Assembly: GCF_014489845.1 (NCBI RefSeq)
Contig: NZ_JABURY010000021.1
Coordinates: forward strand, 1 to 64,000
Origin: Frischella japonica
GTDB taxonomy: Bacteria; Pseudomonadota; Gammaproteobacteria; Enterobacterales; Orbaceae
Length of the DNA stretch: 64,000 nt
Direction: 5' to 3'
The notes under the pieces were generated by a model. That model had not been told where the DNA came from, did not search any database, and worked only from the letters and a program-made list of their open reading frames with translations. The position numbers and the translations under genes were made by a program. This document shows positions 18,047 to 27,298 of this stretch, one piece after another (positions within the stretch are counted from its first letter, which is position 1; each line of letters begins with the position of its first letter).

Positions 18047-19042
18047 TTACTGATGATAAAAAATGGTACTTGGTTGAATATAAGTTAACGATCGCTTGAG
18101 CACCTTTCGCTCAATGAGTAATTGGATGTTCTTAAAACAGTTTTCTGCCATAGCATCATAGTTTTGTGCAATAATATCAACGTCATAGCATAGCAAATTG
18201 TGATACAAGTTATAATCATAAGAACACAAATAGATATCCTGACGCTGAACATGTTGTGCTTTCAAATATAATAACACCCCTTCTAAAAGATTGCCGGAAG
18301 GGGTGAAAATAGCTCTCGGTATCCGACCGATTTGATTTACCAAAGTTTGTGTAAGATAATAACCTAAATTTTCTCGGTATTGCTCACATATAATCCAGTT
18401 AGATTTAACAGTTAATCCGGCTAATTCAATACCGTGTTTAAACCCGATTAAGCGTTCATTAATTGTTGATAATTGACTATCTCCGGCCAGAAAATAAAAC
18501 TCCCCTAATTCTTTGGCTTTCTGTGCAATTAACGTTGCGACTGATTGAATAGATTCACTGGTTACACAGGGAATAGAACTACCCGAAATATAACGATCAT
18601 AAAATAGGATTGGGGTATTGTCTTTAATCTGTTGATAAAAAGCATCATCAGTTAAAGAAGTAATCGTGATGATACCATCCACTTTACGTTCTAGTAAATT
18701 TTGGACTGATACTACTTCTTGATGTGCATCATAATGGCTACTGGCAATCAATAATTGAATACCTTGTTGACTCGCTATGGTCTCTAACTTATGCAAAAAC
18801 AATGAAAAACTGATATTTGAAATATCCGGTACAATCACTCCAATGGTCTTGGTGCGGGTGGCTTTAATAATTGCGCGTTGAATATGCGGTTGTTGTTGAT
18901 ATTGCTTAGCAATATTAATTACCTTGGTTCGGGTGCATTCGGAAATTCTATGTCGCGTTACATTGCCATTAAAAATATGACTAACAGTCGTTGTCGAAAC
19001 CCCTGCCATCTGAGCAATGTCTTTAAATTTTATTTTTTTCAT
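18047..19042 (-). CDS. LacI-family repressor, ScrR/Cra-like
   Basis: The 331-residue regulator has an N-terminal LacI helix-turn-helix (KDIAQMAGVSTTTVSHIFNG), the hinge and a periplasmic-binding-like sugar domain. Similarity to the sucrose repressor ScrR is visible along its length: RISECTRTKV, IGVIVPDISN, LLERKVDGIIT, IFTPSGNLLEGVL and a PSTIFYHQ end. ScrR and Cra sense fructose or fructose phosphates. I chose ATG 19042 rather than the upstream TTG at 19084 because family proteins begin with the helix-turn-helix. It converges on the symporter/GH172/EIIB genes and is their likely repressor, which suggests a fructose-containing substrate. Confidence 0.85.
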   Translation of the reverse strand: MKKIKFKDIAQMAGVSTTTVSHIFNGNVTRHRISECTRTKVINIAKQYQQQPHIQRAIIKATRTKTIGVIVPDISNISFSLFLHKLETIASQQGIQLLIASSHYDAHQEVVSVQNLLERKVDGIITITSLTDDAFYQQIKDNTPILFYDRYISGSSIPCVTSESIQSVATLIAQKAKELGEFYFLAGDSQLSTINERLIGFKHGIELAGLTVKSNWIICEQYRENLGYYLTQTLVNQIGRIPRAIFTPSGNLLEGVLLYLKAQHVQRQDIYLCSYDYNLYHNLLCYDVDIIAQNYDAMAENCFKNIQLLIERKVLKRSLTYIQPSTIFYHQ

Positions 19043-19573
19043 ATCATATTGATACAGTGAATCATGAATGACATTAACCAGCAATCAGTTTGATAATATA
19101 CACTATGTTTAGTATATTTAGTATTGAAAAAGCACCACGTATTTTCAAATTCATGACAATCAAAAAATTATCCAAAATTGCCACTAAGCAAGCTCACTAT
19201 ATGACTTTTTTATTTATATTGTTAGCTTTCAACAATACATCAATATCTGTAATGATAAATTTATCTGGCAAATATATTATCAGCTTGATTTTGTTTTGAA
19301 AGCATTGAGTTAGTATATTTTCATCTGTTTGTTTTCCAATAAATTTAATTTTAAACCTTTCTTATTTTATATGTTAATTTAACCTGTTGATTTTTTTATC
19401 CTTTACTTTATGTTCTCACGTAAATCTTTATATATGTTGACTTTAACATCTAATATAGATAGGCTTCTCTCACAAAAAATGGTTAATCTTTACCTAATTT
19501 AAAGGTCAATGGCAATCATAATAAAAGAAAAAACCTTTGGTTTAATAAAAAAAATAATATTTAAAGAGTGAAA
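19043..19573. other. AT-rich intergenic stretch without a supported gene
   Basis: About 530 bases between two divergently transcribed genes hold only AT-rich DNA. A 69-codon frame at 19090-19299 has no recognisable domain, no clear ribosome binding site and a composition like the surrounding non-coding DNA, so I do not call it a gene. Promoters of the ScrR-like gene and the acyltransferase must lie here but no strong consensus stands out. Confidence 0.5.
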
Positions 19574-20593
19574 ATGTCAAAAATAAGATACTCAAATTTT
19601 GAATTACTCAGAATTCTTGCTATGTTATTAATTGTAACCCATCATTATTCAATTCATGGTGATTGGTATTTTGAATCAGGTGTTTCATTTAATAAACTTT
19701 ATATTCAATCATTATCTATCGGGGGTAAGGTTGGGGTTAATCTTTTTGTATTGATATCCGCTTTTTTTCTTAGTAAACAAAATAATCTTAATATAAAAGA
19801 TTCAGTCATTAAGATTATCACACCAGTATACTTTTATTCATTAACAATAGCTTGTATACTTTTCTTTTTCAAAGATATTTCAATAAAAGAAATAATTAAA
19901 TCATTAATTCCTGTTGGATATTGGTTTGTTAATGCATTTTTATTAATGGTTATTTTTAGTCCCTTTATAAATATCATAGTTGAAAATATTCAACAAAAAA
20001 CTCATTTAATTATAATAACCATATCCACAATTATTCTAAATATTCCTATCCTGAATATTGAAATAGGAAATTTTGGTTTTTTTGTTTATCTTTATTTTAT
20101 ATCAGCTTACATAAGAAAATATTTAGCAGATTTTAAATTCAATAACCTATTGCTAAATTTAATAATTATATTGTCTGTTTCTGCTGTATTTATATCAATT
20201 CTGTTACTAGATTATCTTTCTTTAAAAAATATATCATTTAATCATCCGCTATATTTTATTAAAGAAAGATCGATCTTTATAATAATTATATCAATTTCCT
20301 CATTTATTTTGTTTAAACAAATGAAGATTACAAAATCTGAATTTATAAATTTATTGGCATCAACAACATTTGGTATTTATTTGATACATGATAATTATCT
20401 TATTAGATCATTTATTTGGAACGATCTTTTAAAGGTTACTCAATATTTTAATAGTAACCTAATTTATATAATGTCAATTTTATCAATATTATTAGTTTTT
20501 TTTATTTGTTCGCTTATTGAACTATTGAGGCGTTTTTTATTCAAGTTGATATGTGTTTCACTCAATTTCAATAAAAATAAACTATCTATATAA
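19574..20593 (+). CDS. Membrane acyltransferase, acyltransferase-3 (OafA-like) family
   Basis: The 339-residue protein has about ten membrane helices and the N-terminal acyltransferase-3 pattern SNFELLRILAMLLIVTHHYSIHG, with Arg and His residues used in acyl transfer. GGKVGVNLFVLISAFFLS is the second family motif. Relatives O-acetylate surface polysaccharides or lipids. The ribosome binding site AAAGAG supports ATG 19574 over the upstream GTG 19568. The gene stands alone, is even more AT-rich than its surroundings with many Ile and Asn codons, and may be horizontally acquired. The acceptor is unknown. Confidence 0.8.
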   Translation: MSKIRYSNFELLRILAMLLIVTHHYSIHGDWYFESGVSFNKLYIQSLSIGGKVGVNLFVLISAFFLSKQNNLNIKDSVIKIITPVYFYSLTIACILFFFKDISIKEIIKSLIPVGYWFVNAFLLMVIFSPFINIIVENIQQKTHLIIITISTIILNIPILNIEIGNFGFFVYLYFISAYIRKYLADFKFNNLLLNLIIILSVSAVFISILLLDYLSLKNISFNHPLYFIKERSIFIIIISISSFILFKQMKITKSEFINLLASTTFGIYLIHDNYLIRSFIWNDLLKVTQYFNSNLIYIMSILSILLVFFICSLIELLRRFLFKLICVSLNFNKNKLSI

Positions 20594-20650
20594 AAATTTG
20601 AGACTAACTATAAAATATAAAAATTCATAATCTTTTTTGAACAAATAGAG

Positions 20651-20668
20651 CATAATATATATATTATG
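20651..20668. repeat. Perfect AT palindrome downstream of the acyltransferase
   Basis: CATAATATATATATTATG is an 18-base perfect palindrome in the non-coding stretch 20594-20833. No protein family site is evident. Extruding AT-rich palindromes are common by chance in such DNA, so this is reported only as structure. Confidence 0.3.
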
Positions 20669-20833
20669 TGCCCCCTATGATAATTACATTTTTTTATAGG
20701 GTTAATAATTTATTCTTTTAGGTCATTAAGACAACAAAAAATTTTAAATAAAAAAATAATTTCACATTCAATGTTAAATCAGTATTTTTTAACTCTTTCG
20801 CTGGCATCAAATTTATTGATTTTTGTCATCCAT

Positions 20834-20866
20834 AAAAAAACCGACATATCACTTGTCGGTTTTTTA
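20834..20866. terminator. Bidirectional terminator after dnaJ / acyltransferase
   Basis: AAACCGACA-N-TGTCGGTTT hairpin with an A-run to the left and a T-run to the right. It terminates dnaJ (minus) and the acyltransferase transcript (plus). Confidence 0.85.
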
Positions 20867-20900
20867 TCTATTAATCGTTATTGAAATAATATCTCATTCG

Positions 20901-22037
20901 TTACCCAAAGAATTTTTTCACTTTATCAAAAAAACTTTTCTCTTTTGGACTATGTTTTGAACCTTTGTCACCCTTGAGACTTTCACCAAACTCTTTTAGC
21001 AATTCTTTCTGTTTTGAAGTCAGGTTAACCGGGGTTTCAACAATAACATGACAATATAAATCACCCATTGTACCACCACGTAGAGATATCACTCCTTTCC
21101 CTTTAAGTCGGAAAACTTTACCTGTTTGTGTTTCAGCAGGAATAGTTAAACTTACTTTACCATTTAAGGTTGGCACTTCCACATTTCCACCTAATGAGGC
21201 CAATGCAATATTGATTGGAATTTCACAATGCAGATTAATGCCATCACGTTCAAAAATATCATGTTTTCTAACCTGGACTTGAACAAACAAATCACCTGCA
21301 GAAGCTCCATTTCGACCAGCTTCTCCTTCACCAGACAATCGAATACGATTACCAGTATCAACACCTGCAGGAATGGTAACCGATAATGTCTTAGTTTTTT
21401 GAATACGCCCATCACCATGGCATTTTTTACACGGATTCTTAATAATTTTACCCGTACCATGACAAGTTGGGCACTCTTGTTGCACAGCAAAAAAGCCTTG
21501 TCGCATTTGCACAACACCACTACCATGACAAGTATCACAAGTTTTAACATCTGATGCATTTTCTGCACCTTTACCGTGACACACATCACAAACTACTGCA
21601 GTTGGTACTTTTATCTCTTTTGAAACACCGGCAGCCGCTTCTTCTAGTGTTAATGTAATATTGTATTGTAAATCATTACCGCGCGCTTCCGCCTGTGCAC
21701 GACTACGCCCACGACCGCCACCGAAAAATTCACTAAAAATATCACCAAAAGCATCACCAAAATCAGCACCACTTTGGAACCCACCGAAACCACCAGCACC
21801 ACCACCTTGTTCAAAGGCAGCATGACCATATTGATCATAAGCAGCTTTCTTTTGCGGATCCGTCAAAACTTCATACGCTTCCTTAACTTCTTTAAATTTT
21901 GCTTCGGCTTCAGTCTTATTATCCTGATTCTTATCTGGATGATATTTCATGGCAAGACGCTTATAAGCTTTTTTTATTTCACGCTCATCAGCACTTTTAT
22001 TTACCCCTAAAATTTCATAATAATCTTTTTTTGCCAT
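20901..22037 (-). CDS. dnaJ: Chaperone DnaJ (Hsp40)
   Basis: The DnaK co-chaperone stimulates DnaK ATPase and delivers clients. In 378 residues there are a J domain with the HPD motif (KYHPDKNQD near 32), a Gly/Phe-rich linker (about 75-110) and four CxxCxGxG zinc-binding repeats ([32 protein letters not shown]). C-terminal client-binding and dimer regions follow. It is downstream of dnaK on the same strand with a gap of 263 bases that contains hairpins. Confidence 0.98.
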   Translation of the reverse strand: MAKKDYYEILGVNKSADEREIKKAYKRLAMKYHPDKNQDNKTEAEAKFKEVKEAYEVLTDPQKKAAYDQYGHAAFEQGGGAGGFGGFQSGADFGDAFGDIFSEFFGGGRGRSRAQAEARGNDLQYNITLTLEEAAAGVSKEIKVPTAVVCDVCHGKGAENASDVKTCDTCHGSGVVQMRQGFFAVQQECPTCHGTGKIIKNPCKKCHGDGRIQKTKTLSVTIPAGVDTGNRIRLSGEGEAGRNGASAGDLFVQVQVRKHDIFERDGINLHCEIPINIALASLGGNVEVPTLNGKVSLTIPAETQTGKVFRLKGKGVISLRGGTMGDLYCHVIVETPVNLTSKQKELLKEFGESLKGDKGSKHSPKEKSFFDKVKKFFG

Positions 22038-22213
22038 ATTAACCCTTACTTTAATTCAAATTATTTTATTTAAGTGCCTAACTAAAATTGGTTAAAACAA
22101 GCAAAACTTCTGTTCTCTAAGCACTTTATTCATAATAAACAAACATTATCTAATAGATTACTTACCTACCCATAATCTATTAAACAAAATATACACATTC
22201 ATTAAAAACAACT

Positions 22214-22273
22214 AAACGGGCTTGAGTTACCTCTTGCCCGTTTTGATTTCCCTACTTCAAGCGATCTGAAGTA
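22214..22273 (-). terminator. Hairpins in the dnaK-dnaJ spacer
   Basis: Two stem-loops lie in the spacer. AAACGGGC/GCCCGTTT (22214-22243) resembles a terminator or attenuator and is followed on the minus strand by a T-rich stretch. TACTTCA/TGAAGTA (22253-22273) is a shorter perfect inverted repeat. They may cause dnaJ to be expressed below dnaK or mark an mRNA processing point. Confidence 0.45.
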
Positions 22274-22300
22274 ACTGTTGAATCCTTAAATAATTCATTA

Positions 22301-24217
22301 TTACTTATTGTCATCAACTTCTTTGAAGTCGGCATCAACAACATCATCTTCTGGCTTGCCACTTGTAGCTTGTTCTGCACCTTGTTGTGCCTGAGCCTGA
22401 GCTTGATTTTGTGCAATTTCTAGCAATTTTTGCGAAGCTTCCTCTAGTGCTTTAATCTTCGCTTCAATTTCTGCTTTATCTTCACCACGTGCAGCCACTT
22501 CTAAAGCACTTACCGCATCTTCAATCGCTTTCTTATCATCAGCAGTTAATTGATCACCCGCATCACTCACTTGTTTACGAGTACTATGTACCAGATGATC
22601 AGCCTGATTACGAATCTGAGCTAATTCTGCAAATTTACGGTCTGCTTCCGCATTCACTTCTGCGTCATGTACCATTTTTTGGATTTCTTCTTCACTTAAA
22701 CCTGAAGACGCTTTAATGGTAATATTTTGTTCGCGACCAGTATTTTTATCTTTCGCTGATACATGTAGGATACCATCAGCATCAATATCAAAGGTTACTT
22801 CGATTTGTGGCATACCACGAGGTGCGGCTTGAATACCATCAAGATTGAATTGACCTAATGATTTGTTGTCACCAGCACGTTTACGTTCACCTTGTAACAC
22901 ATGAATTGTTACCGCTGATTGGTTATCTTCCGCAGTTGAGAATACTTGACTATGTTTAGTCGGGATAGTGGTATTCTTTTCAATTAACGGAGTCATCACA
23001 CCACCCATAGTTTCAATACCCAATGATAATGGGGTGACGTCAAGTAATAACACATCTTTAACATCGCCACCTAATACACCACCTTGTACTGCGGCACCCA
23101 CTGCCACGGCTTCATCTGGATTAACGTCCTTACGCGGTTCTTTACCAAAGAAGTCTGCCACTGCTTTTTGTACCATCGGCATACGGGTTTGACCACCAAC
23201 TAAGATCACGTCTTGAATATCTGAGACAGATAAACCAGCGTCTTTTAAAGCAGTCTTCACAGGATCCATTGAACGTTTAACTAAATCTTCAACTAAAGAT
23301 TCTAATTTAGCTCGTGTCACTTTGATATTTAAATGTTTAGGACCCGATGCATCAGCTGTGATATATGGTAAGTTAATATCTGTTTGTTGAGCTGATGATA
23401 ATTCAATTTTCGCCTTTTCTGCTGCTTCTTTTAAACGTTGCATAGCAAGTGGATCATTTTTCAAATCAACACCTTGCTCACGTTTAAATTCTTCAACTAA
23501 ATAGTTGATTAAGCGTGAGTCAAAATCTTCTCCACCTAGGTGAGTATCACCATTAGTCGCTAATACTTCAAATGTTTTTTCACCGTCTACTTCATCAATC
23601 TCGATGATAGAAATATCAAATGTACCACCACCAAGGTCATATACAGCGATAGTTCGGTTACCCACATCTTTGTCTAAACCATAAGCAAGAGCTGCCGCTG
23701 TTGGTTCGTTGATAATACGTTTAACATCTAAACCAGCAATACGACCAGCATCTTTAGTTGCTTGACGTTGTGCATCATTAAAATAAGCAGGAACAGTAAT
23801 AACTGCTTCAGTTACTGGCTCACCAAGATAATCTTCTGCTGTTTTTTTCATTTTCTTCAATACTTCAGCAGAAATTTGTGGTGGAGCAATTTTTTGACCT
23901 TTAACATCAACCCATGCATCGCCATTATCTGCTTTAACAATTTTATATGGCATGATGCCAACATCACGTTGTACTTCAGCGTCTTCATAACGACGACCGA
24001 TTAAACGTTTAATAGCAAATAATGTATTTTGTGGATTAGTAACTGCTTGACGTTTAGCAGGTTGACCTACTAAGATTTCGTTATCTTGTGTGTAAGCAAT
24101 AATCGATGGTGTAGTACGATCGCCTTCCGCATTTTCTAATACGCGAGCTTGCCCATTATCCATCACAGCAACACATGAATTTGTTGTACCTAAATCGATA
24201 CCAATAATTTTACCCAT
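22301..24217 (-). CDS. dnaK: Chaperone DnaK (Hsp70)
   Basis: This ATP-driven chaperone assists folding, disaggregation and heat-shock control. The 638 residues match the E. coli length. The ATPase domain opens with [21 protein letters not shown] and carries [17 protein letters not shown] near 194. The substrate-binding domain begins after the hydrophobic linker [15 protein letters not shown] near 390, and the C-terminal lid ends in the EEVD-like tail [14 protein letters not shown] sigma-32-type promoter stands about 100 bases upstream. Confidence 0.99.
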   Translation of the reverse strand: MGKIIGIDLGTTNSCVAVMDNGQARVLENAEGDRTTPSIIAYTQDNEILVGQPAKRQAVTNPQNTLFAIKRLIGRRYEDAEVQRDVGIMPYKIVKADNGDAWVDVKGQKIAPPQISAEVLKKMKKTAEDYLGEPVTEAVITVPAYFNDAQRQATKDAGRIAGLDVKRIINEPTAAALAYGLDKDVGNRTIAVYDLGGGTFDISIIEIDEVDGEKTFEVLATNGDTHLGGEDFDSRLINYLVEEFKREQGVDLKNDPLAMQRLKEAAEKAKIELSSAQQTDINLPYITADASGPKHLNIKVTRAKLESLVEDLVKRSMDPVKTALKDAGLSVSDIQDVILVGGQTRMPMVQKAVADFFGKEPRKDVNPDEAVAVGAAVQGGVLGGDVKDVLLLDVTPLSLGIETMGGVMTPLIEKNTTIPTKHSQVFSTAEDNQSAVTIHVLQGERKRAGDNKSLGQFNLDGIQAAPRGMPQIEVTFDIDADGILHVSAKDKNTGREQNITIKASSGLSEEEIQKMVHDAEVNAEADRKFAELAQIRNQADHLVHSTRKQVSDAGDQLTADDKKAIEDAVSALEVAARGEDKAEIEAKIKALEEASQKLLEIAQNQAQAQAQQGAEQATSGKPEDDVVDADFKEVDDNK

Positions 24218-24317
24218 AATAATCTTCTCCTAAAATCCTATACTATTTCTTGTATATAAGATCGAAATATATTTTTTCAAGACCTTAAAATTCACAAGGA
24301 ATTATTTGTTTCCATAT

Positions 24318-24345
24318 AAATGGGAGCATTAGCTTCAATATCAAG
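24318..24345 (-). promoter_or_regulatory. Sigma-32 (heat shock) type promoter of dnaK
   Basis: On the minus strand CTTGATA is followed after 13 bases by TCCCATTT, close to the heat-shock consensus CTTGAAA-N(11-16)-CCCCATNT. It is about 100 bases before dnaK. A second, weaker candidate with a perfect CTTGAAA -35 box lies nearer the gene (about 24254-24284) but its -10 box is poor. Confidence 0.6.
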
Positions 24346-24448
24346 GGGTGAAAATAAAAAAATTTTTTCATCGCTCTTGATCGCAAGATTGTCTCACCGT
24401 ATTATTACCACGCTTTAAACTTTAGTTACACATATATATAGGATTTTT

Positions 24449-25027
24449 ATGGAAAATATTAAACTTGCTAATCCAGGACCATTAGGTCTTATGGGCTTTG
24501 GTATGACCACTGTATTATTAAATATTCATAATGCGGGATTCTTTCCGGTTGCGACTGCAATCGTTGCTATGGGTATTTTTTATGGTGGCCTAGCGCAAGT
24601 CATCGCCGGAATTTTAGAATTCCGCAAAGGTAATACGTTTGGTACGACCGCATTTACTTCTTATGGCTTTTTCTGGATAGCGCTTGTCGGTATCTGGTAT
24701 TTACCAACATCGCCAGCTACTGCAGCTACCGATAAAACATTCTTAGGTATCTTCTTAGCGTTATGGGGAATTTTCACTGCCTTTATGTTTATTGGCACTT
24801 TGAAAGCGAATAAAGTTTTACAATTTGTATTTGGTAGTTTAGCAATTTTATTTGCTTTATTAGCGATTGGTAATATATGTGGTAATCACACTATTATTAA
24901 TATTGCAGGTTTTGAAGGCATTATTTGTGGGGCAAGTGCGATTTATTTGGCAATGGCAGAAGTGCTAAATGAACAATACGGTCGTACAATATTACCCATT
25001 GGTGCTGCGAAAGGTTCAAGTCACTAA
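24449..25027 (+). CDS. satP: Acetate/succinate:H+ symporter SatP (YaaH)
   Basis: SatP is a six-helix inner-membrane transporter of the AceTr (GPR1/FUN34/YaaH) family that moves acetate and succinate with protons. The 192 residues begin with the signature NPGPLGLMGFGMTT. GIFYGGLAQVIAGILEFRKGN and TAFTSYGFFWIAL follow as typical helices. It is transcribed away from dnaK, the neighbour it also has in E. coli. A TCTTG/CAAGA inverted repeat at 24375-24388 lies in its upstream region. Confidence 0.93.
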   Translation: MENIKLANPGPLGLMGFGMTTVLLNIHNAGFFPVATAIVAMGIFYGGLAQVIAGILEFRKGNTFGTTAFTSYGFFWIALVGIWYLPTSPATAATDKTFLGIFLALWGIFTAFMFIGTLKANKVLQFVFGSLAILFALLAIGNICGNHTIINIAGFEGIICGASAIYLAMAEVLNEQYGRTILPIGAAKGSSH

Positions 25028-25065
25028 GAGTGACTATTTTAAGACAAATTGTCAATTCGATAAAA

Positions 25066-25093
25066 AATAACCCAGTTATTACACTGGGTTATT
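25066..25093. terminator. Bidirectional terminator between satP and grcA
   Basis: AATAACCCAGT and ACTGGGTTATT form an eleven-base stem with a six-base loop, flanked by an A-run. It separates the converging satP and grcA genes. Confidence 0.75.
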
Positions 25094-25111
25094 TAAAATA
25101 AAACAACGTTA

Positions 25112-25495
25112 TTACATGTTAGTCGTAAAAGTACGGGAAATAACATCACGTTGTTGTTCAGGAGTTAATGAATTAAACCGAACAGCATAACCTGAAACAC
25201 GAATAGTTAATTGAGGATAATTTTCTGGATGTTTAACTGCATCTTCTAAAGTTTCACGGCGTAAAACGTTAACATTTAAGTGCTGACCACCCTCAACCTT
25301 AATGGTTGGCGCGATATCTAATGGAATTTCACGATATTCGAAGTTTCCGAGCTCTGCTTTTGGCACAACTTGATCTTCCTTATAAATCGCTTTAGCTGCT
25401 ACACAACGAGCTTCGTTAGTTGTATCGTCTAATAACCAGAAAGAATTTTGAAGAGCCGCATTATCTGCTTTTGTAATTTGGATACCTGTAATCAT
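25112..25495 (-). CDS. grcA: Autonomous glycyl radical cofactor GrcA (YfiD)
   Basis: GrcA resembles the C-terminal end of pyruvate formate-lyase and replaces that part when oxygen has cleaved the enzyme. The 127 residues carry the glycyl radical motif RVSGYAVRF with Gly102, the same position as in E. coli. A strong GGAGG ribosome binding site precedes it, and a perfect FNR palindrome lies about 75 bases upstream. The neighbour ung is the same as in E. coli. It implies that pyruvate formate-lyase fermentation is used. Confidence 0.97.
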   Translation of the reverse strand: MITGIQITKADNAALQNSFWLLDDTTNEARCVAAKAIYKEDQVVPKAELGNFEYREIPLDIAPTIKVEGGQHLNVNVLRRETLEDAVKHPENYPQLTIRVSGYAVRFNSLTPEQQRDVISRTFTTNM

Positions 25496-25568
25496 TTTAA
25501 ACCCTCCTTCCGAGCTTAATTTATTTCTCTAAATTTTTATAACGTCACTACTATAGCACTTATAATTT

Positions 25569-25582
25569 TTGATTTAAATCAA
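25569..25582. promoter_or_regulatory. FNR site upstream of grcA
   Basis: TTGATTTAAATCAA is a perfect match to the FNR consensus TTGAT-N4-ATCAA. It lies between grcA (minus) and ung (plus). By its place on the promoter side of grcA and by the oxygen-related role of GrcA, it most likely activates grcA under anaerobic conditions. A TATAGT -10-like box lies between the site and the gene. Confidence 0.75.
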
Positions 25583-25765
25583 AATAAACTATTAATCTAA
25601 TAATTATTTCCTTTACTATTATTTTTATACCATTAAACATATTGTAAAATACTTGGCTAACTGATACACAAACCATGTTTAATGTTAGGTGTATTGCCAT
25701 TTTTCGGTATAATTAATATTACTATGTACCACTTCAATGATTACTACTGAGAATAAAGATTATAT

Positions 25766-26467
25766 ATGACAAAACAACTTACCTGGCACGACGTTATTGG
25801 TGACGAAAAAGAAAAGACATATTTTCAACAGATTATGCAATTTGTCACAAACGAACGGAATAGTAGCAAGATCATCTATCCCCCCCAAAAAGATGTATTT
25901 AATGCATTTCGATTCACCCCTTTTTCTGATATTAAAGCCGTTATTTTAGGACAAGATCCATATCATGGTCCCAATCAAGCTCATGGGTTATCTTTTTCAG
26001 TTTTACCGGGTATTAAACCACCACCATCCTTACAAAATATGTATAAAGAGCTGACCAATGATATTATTGGTTTTCAAATGCCTAATCATGGTTATTTAGG
26101 ATACTGGGCTGAACAAGGTGTGTTGTTACTCAATAATGTATTAACCGTTCAGGCGGGTCATGCTCATTCACATGCTAAAATTGGTTGGGAAACCTTTACT
26201 GACCATGTTATTGATGCGATTAATGAACATCTTAGCGGTGTAGTCTTTTTATTATGGGGATCACCCGCTCAGAAAAAGGGACAATTTATTGATCGGCAAA
26301 AACATCATGTTTTAACTTCTGTACATCCTTCACCATTATCTGCTCATCGTGGATTTTTTGGCTGTCGACATTTTTCGAAAACCAATGAAATATTACTACA
26401 GCAAGGCAAAACACCTATTGACTGGCAGCCTCGATTACCTAGTGAATCGATAAAATCATCACAATAA
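25766..26467 (+). CDS. ung: Uracil-DNA glycosylase
   Basis: This enzyme removes uracil from DNA and starts base-excision repair. The 233 residues show the family-1 water-activating motif [18 protein letters not shown] near 64 and the DNA-intercalating loop [17 protein letters not shown] near 190. Full length, on the opposite strand to grcA. Confidence 0.97.
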   Translation: MTKQLTWHDVIGDEKEKTYFQQIMQFVTNERNSSKIIYPPQKDVFNAFRFTPFSDIKAVILGQDPYHGPNQAHGLSFSVLPGIKPPPSLQNMYKELTNDIIGFQMPNHGYLGYWAEQGVLLLNNVLTVQAGHAHSHAKIGWETFTDHVIDAINEHLSGVVFLLWGSPAQKKGQFIDRQKHHVLTSVHPSPLSAHRGFFGCRHFSKTNEILLQQGKTPIDWQPRLPSESIKSSQ

Positions 26468-26531
26468 AAAGCGAGGTACAAAAACTAATTTTAATGAATT
26501 AGAAAGTGGTAATGTTATTTCATACCAATAT

Positions 26532-26885
26532 TTACATATTGATAATAACATCATGCTTAGCGAGTAGATTAGCTATCTCAGTGTTGGTAATAGCCTGAAA
26601 ATTGATCACCGATTGTGTTATTGTAAGATTTAATTCGGTCATCGAATCAGTACTTGCATAAATATTGGTGACATCATAGAGTTCCAACATTGCTAGTGTA
26701 GATATATAATCGCGCATTAAGATCTTATCAGGTTGTTGGTCAGTTAATAAATGAAAAATTCCATAATGGATAAAAAACACCGAAATCGTGTTAATGTCAG
26801 ATAAGGATAGAGCTAAATCTAGTGCCTCACGCCCGTTACTAGTTCCATATGGAGGATGACTAAAGATAATAGCAACTTGTTTCAC
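26532..26885 (-). CDS. tusC: Sulfur relay protein TusC
   Basis: TusC is a non-catalytic subunit of the TusBCD complex, which passes persulfide sulfur from TusA to TusE for 2-thiouridine modification of tRNA. The 117 residues begin KQVAIIFSHPPYGTSNGREALD, the family start. It follows tusD after 22 bases. The third gene, tusB, is not present after it: only about 60 bases remain before the converging ung gene. Confidence 0.9.
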   Translation of the reverse strand: MKQVAIIFSHPPYGTSNGREALDLALSLSDINTISVFFIHYGIFHLLTDQQPDKILMRDYISTLAMLELYDVTNIYASTDSMTELNLTITQSVINFQAITNTEIANLLAKHDVIINM

Positions 26886-26907
26886 GGTAATGGCGGCTCG
26901 TCATAAA

Positions 26908-27285
26908 TTAAAACTGTATAACTCTATCACTATTGGCAATTGAATCACTCAATTCACCTAACCCTACACACTGAAATAATGAGCCAACATTATTATGAGG
27001 CGATTGATTCACTACACCACGGCGTTGCGCAGCGGCAATACAGACAAACAAAGGAATGTGATAAGTTTCTGAAAACTGTTGCCAAGCAGTAACGATAGCA
27101 AATTCATCATTTGCTGGATTGACAAAATCATTTGCATTAAGTGTACCATCGGCATAAAAGAAAATTGACTTGATATGATGCAATGTGTTATCGATTAAGG
27201 AATGACAAAATTGATAAGCACAAGACGATGACTGGGTCCCATAGGCTGGACCCATCACCAGAATGGTATAATTCAAACCATCCAT
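26908..27285 (-). CDS. tusD: Sulfurtransferase TusD
   Basis: TusD carries the catalytic cysteine of TusBCD. From ATG 27285 the product is 125 residues, close to the usual 128. Family features are YTILVMGPAYGTQSSSCAYQF at the start, the catalytic Cys in LFVCIAAAQRRGVV and the ending SDRVIQF. An upstream in-frame start at 27372 would add 29 residues overlapping fkpA with no homology, so I reject it. The gene begins 13 bases after the fkpA stop codon. Confidence 0.9.
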   Translation of the reverse strand: MDGLNYTILVMGPAYGTQSSSCAYQFCHSLIDNTLHHIKSIFFYADGTLNANDFVNPANDEFAIVTAWQQFSETYHIPLFVCIAAAQRRGVVNQSPHNNVGSLFQCVGLGELSDSIANSDRVIQF

Positions 27286-27298
27286 TTTAAGTAAATTA

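Noticed and set aside
19090-19299. 69-codon open frame upstream of the ScrR-like gene
   Set aside because: No ribosome binding site, no domain and non-coding-like AT composition.
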